This document shows positions 5,594 through 6,586 of a stretch of 6,586 bases of DNA, piece by piece; positions within the stretch are counted from its first letter, which is position 1, and every line of letters starts with the position of its first letter. Position numbers and translations under genes: made by a program. The notes under the pieces are model-generated. The model saw only the letters and a list, made by a program, of their open reading frames with translations, did not search any database and was not told the DNA's origin. This DNA is from Pseudomonadota bacterium (GTDB lineage Bacteria; Pseudomonadota; Alphaproteobacteria; Rhizobiales; Tepidamorphaceae), in assembly GCA_023435545.1 (NCBI GenBank), contig JAEYRQ010000111.1:1-6586 (forward strand). Reading direction: 5' to 3'.

Positions 5594-6586
5594 TCAGCCG
5601 GCGCCCGACATGCGATTGAACGTGTCGAGCGATCGGCGGATGAGCGCGGGATCGAGACCGTCCACGATGAAGACGATGCGCGAGCGCCGGTCGTTATCAG
5701 GCCACTCGCGCATGTGAACCGGCGGGTGGACCACATGCTGGACGCCGTGCACTGCCACGGGGCTGCTCTCGCCGGCGAGATTGAGGATTCCCTTGACCCG
5801 CAGAACCTTCTGGCCGTGGCGGTTGAGCAGCATGGCCAGCCAGATGCCGAACGCGGTCCAGTCGATCGGCTGGTCGATGACCACAGCAAATGCGTGGATG
5901 CGATCGTCACGGTGGTGATGGCCGTGGCCTGCGTCAGGTGCGGGCGGCGCCTGGCGCGTGCCTCCGTCGAACGGCTCGGCGAGCAGCAGCCGGTCCGCCG
6001 CGATCGTCTCCTCCGCGGCAAGGGTGATGGTGGCGGCCGGATTGATTGCCGCCAGCCGGGCCAGAAGCCGGTCCGCGACCTCGCGCGCCGCGATGTCGGT
6101 CTTGGTGACGACGAGGTGGTCGGCAACCGCAGCCTGGCGCAGCGACTCCTCGTGGGTATCGAGCTGGCCGAGGCCATTGGCAGCATCGACGGTGGTGATG
6201 ACGTTCGCCAGCCGGAAGTGATGGCGAAGCACCGGGTCCGACCGCACCGTCGACACGATCGGGAACGGGTCGGCGAGCCCGGTGCTCTCGATAACAAGCC
6301 GGCGGAAGGGCGAGATCACGCCCTGCGTGCGCTTTGAATGCAACCCGCGGATCGCCTCGGACAGCTCCCCGCGGATCGTGCAGCAGACGCAGCCCGATTG
6401 CAGCAGCACCGTCGTCTCGTCGATGCGGTCGAGCAGATGGTGGTCGAGCCCGACCTCGCCGAACTCGTTGATCAGCACGGCGGTGTCGCTGAGGGCCGGA
6501 TCATCGAGCAGGCGGCGCAGCAGTGTCGTCTTGCCCGAGCCGAGGAAACCGGTCAGCAGGTTGACCGGGGTGAAATCGGGGACGGT
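5594..6586 (-). CDS. CobW/COG0523 G3E-family GTPase, putative metallochaperone (5' end beyond window)
   Basis: A cytoplasmic GTP-hydrolysing protein of the family that inserts or delivers metals (zinc, cobalt or iron) to client proteins. The frame is open to the window edge; 330 residues are visible and only a few N-terminal ones should be missing. Counting from the edge: Walker A GFLGSGKT (13-20), the metal-binding GCVCC (65-69, the C-x-C-C family signature), ESTGLADP (100-107, Walker B/G3 region), TKTD (161-164, the guanine-specificity motif in place of NKxD), a His-rich loop HGHHHRDDRIH (221-231), and a CobW C-terminal domain through about 315. A shorter start at the GTG at 6478 would remove Walker A and is wrong. 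It is followed after 45 nt by the PotD-like gene on the same strand, so the two are probably co-transcribed. The client protein and metal are unknown; the His-rich loop favours zinc, cobalt or nickel. Confidence 0.93.
   Translation of the reverse strand, partial: TVPDFTPVNLLTGFLGSGKTTLLRRLLDDPALSDTAVLINEFGEVGLDHHLLDRIDETTVLLQSGCVCCTIRGELSEAIRGLHSKRTQGVISPFRRLVIESTGLADPFPIVSTVRSDPVLRHHFRLANVITTVDAANGLGQLDTHEESLRQAAVADHLVVTKTDIAAREVADRLLARLAAINPAATITLAAEETIAADRLLLAEPFDGGTRQAPPAPDAGHGHHHRDDRIHAFAVVIDQPIDWTAFGIWLAMLLNRHGQKVLRVKGILNLAGESSPVAVHGVQHVVHPPVHMREWPDNDRRSRIVFIVDGLDPALIRRSLDTFNRMSGAG

Noticed and set aside
4478..6337. Long plus-strand open frame (619 codons) opposite the PotD-like and CobW-family genes
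   Set aside because: Same reasoning: both opposite genes have firm motifs (Walker A, C-x-C-C, TKTD), and the antisense product has no recognisable fold or good ribosome binding site.

Overview
The window is about two thirds G+C, densely packed and ordinary in codon use. It looks like the chromosome or a large replicon of a high-GC proteobacterium. The gene families (Liv-type ABC transporter, RpiR regulator, PotD-like binding protein, CobW GTPase) are most often combined like this in Alphaproteobacteria such as Rhizobiales; that placement is inference, because no taxonomic marker is present.

Layout. Positions 1-3055 (minus strand) carry an operon read right to left: a Tat-exported, Peripla_BP_6-type substrate-binding protein (1766-3055), a LivH-family permease (770-1690) and a LivM-family permease (1-767, cut by the window edge). 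The LivG/LivF ATPases would be expected just beyond position 1. A strong GC-rich stem-loop lies between the binding-protein gene and livH. Positions 3056-3208 are a divergent control region with an AT-rich core that holds palindromes and overlapping promoter candidates for both directions. Positions 3209-4078 (plus strand) encode an RpiR-family regulator (HTH plus SIS domain), probably starting at a TTG codon. Positions 4079-4258 are a short convergent spacer. Positions 4259-6586 (minus strand) hold a second two-gene unit: a CobW/COG0523-type metallochaperone GTPase (5594-6586, missing only its extreme N-terminus) followed 45 nt later by a PotD-like family 1 solute-binding protein (4259-5548) with no visible signal peptide.

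How it fits together. The simplest model is a regulated uptake system. The RpiR protein senses a small, probably phosphorylated or sugar-like, ligand through its SIS domain and controls the divergent Liv-type transporter by binding the palindromes between them. The transported compound cannot be read from the sequence; a Liv-type architecture does not prove a branched-chain amino acid substrate. The CobW/PotD-like pair is a separate transcription unit and may serve an unrelated function.

I see no RNA genes, mobile elements, CRISPR arrays, frameshifts or clear sign of recent transfer. The families are all known. The points most worth following up are the divergent operator, the two candidate mRNA structures in the transporter operon, and the leaderless binding protein beside a metallochaperone.
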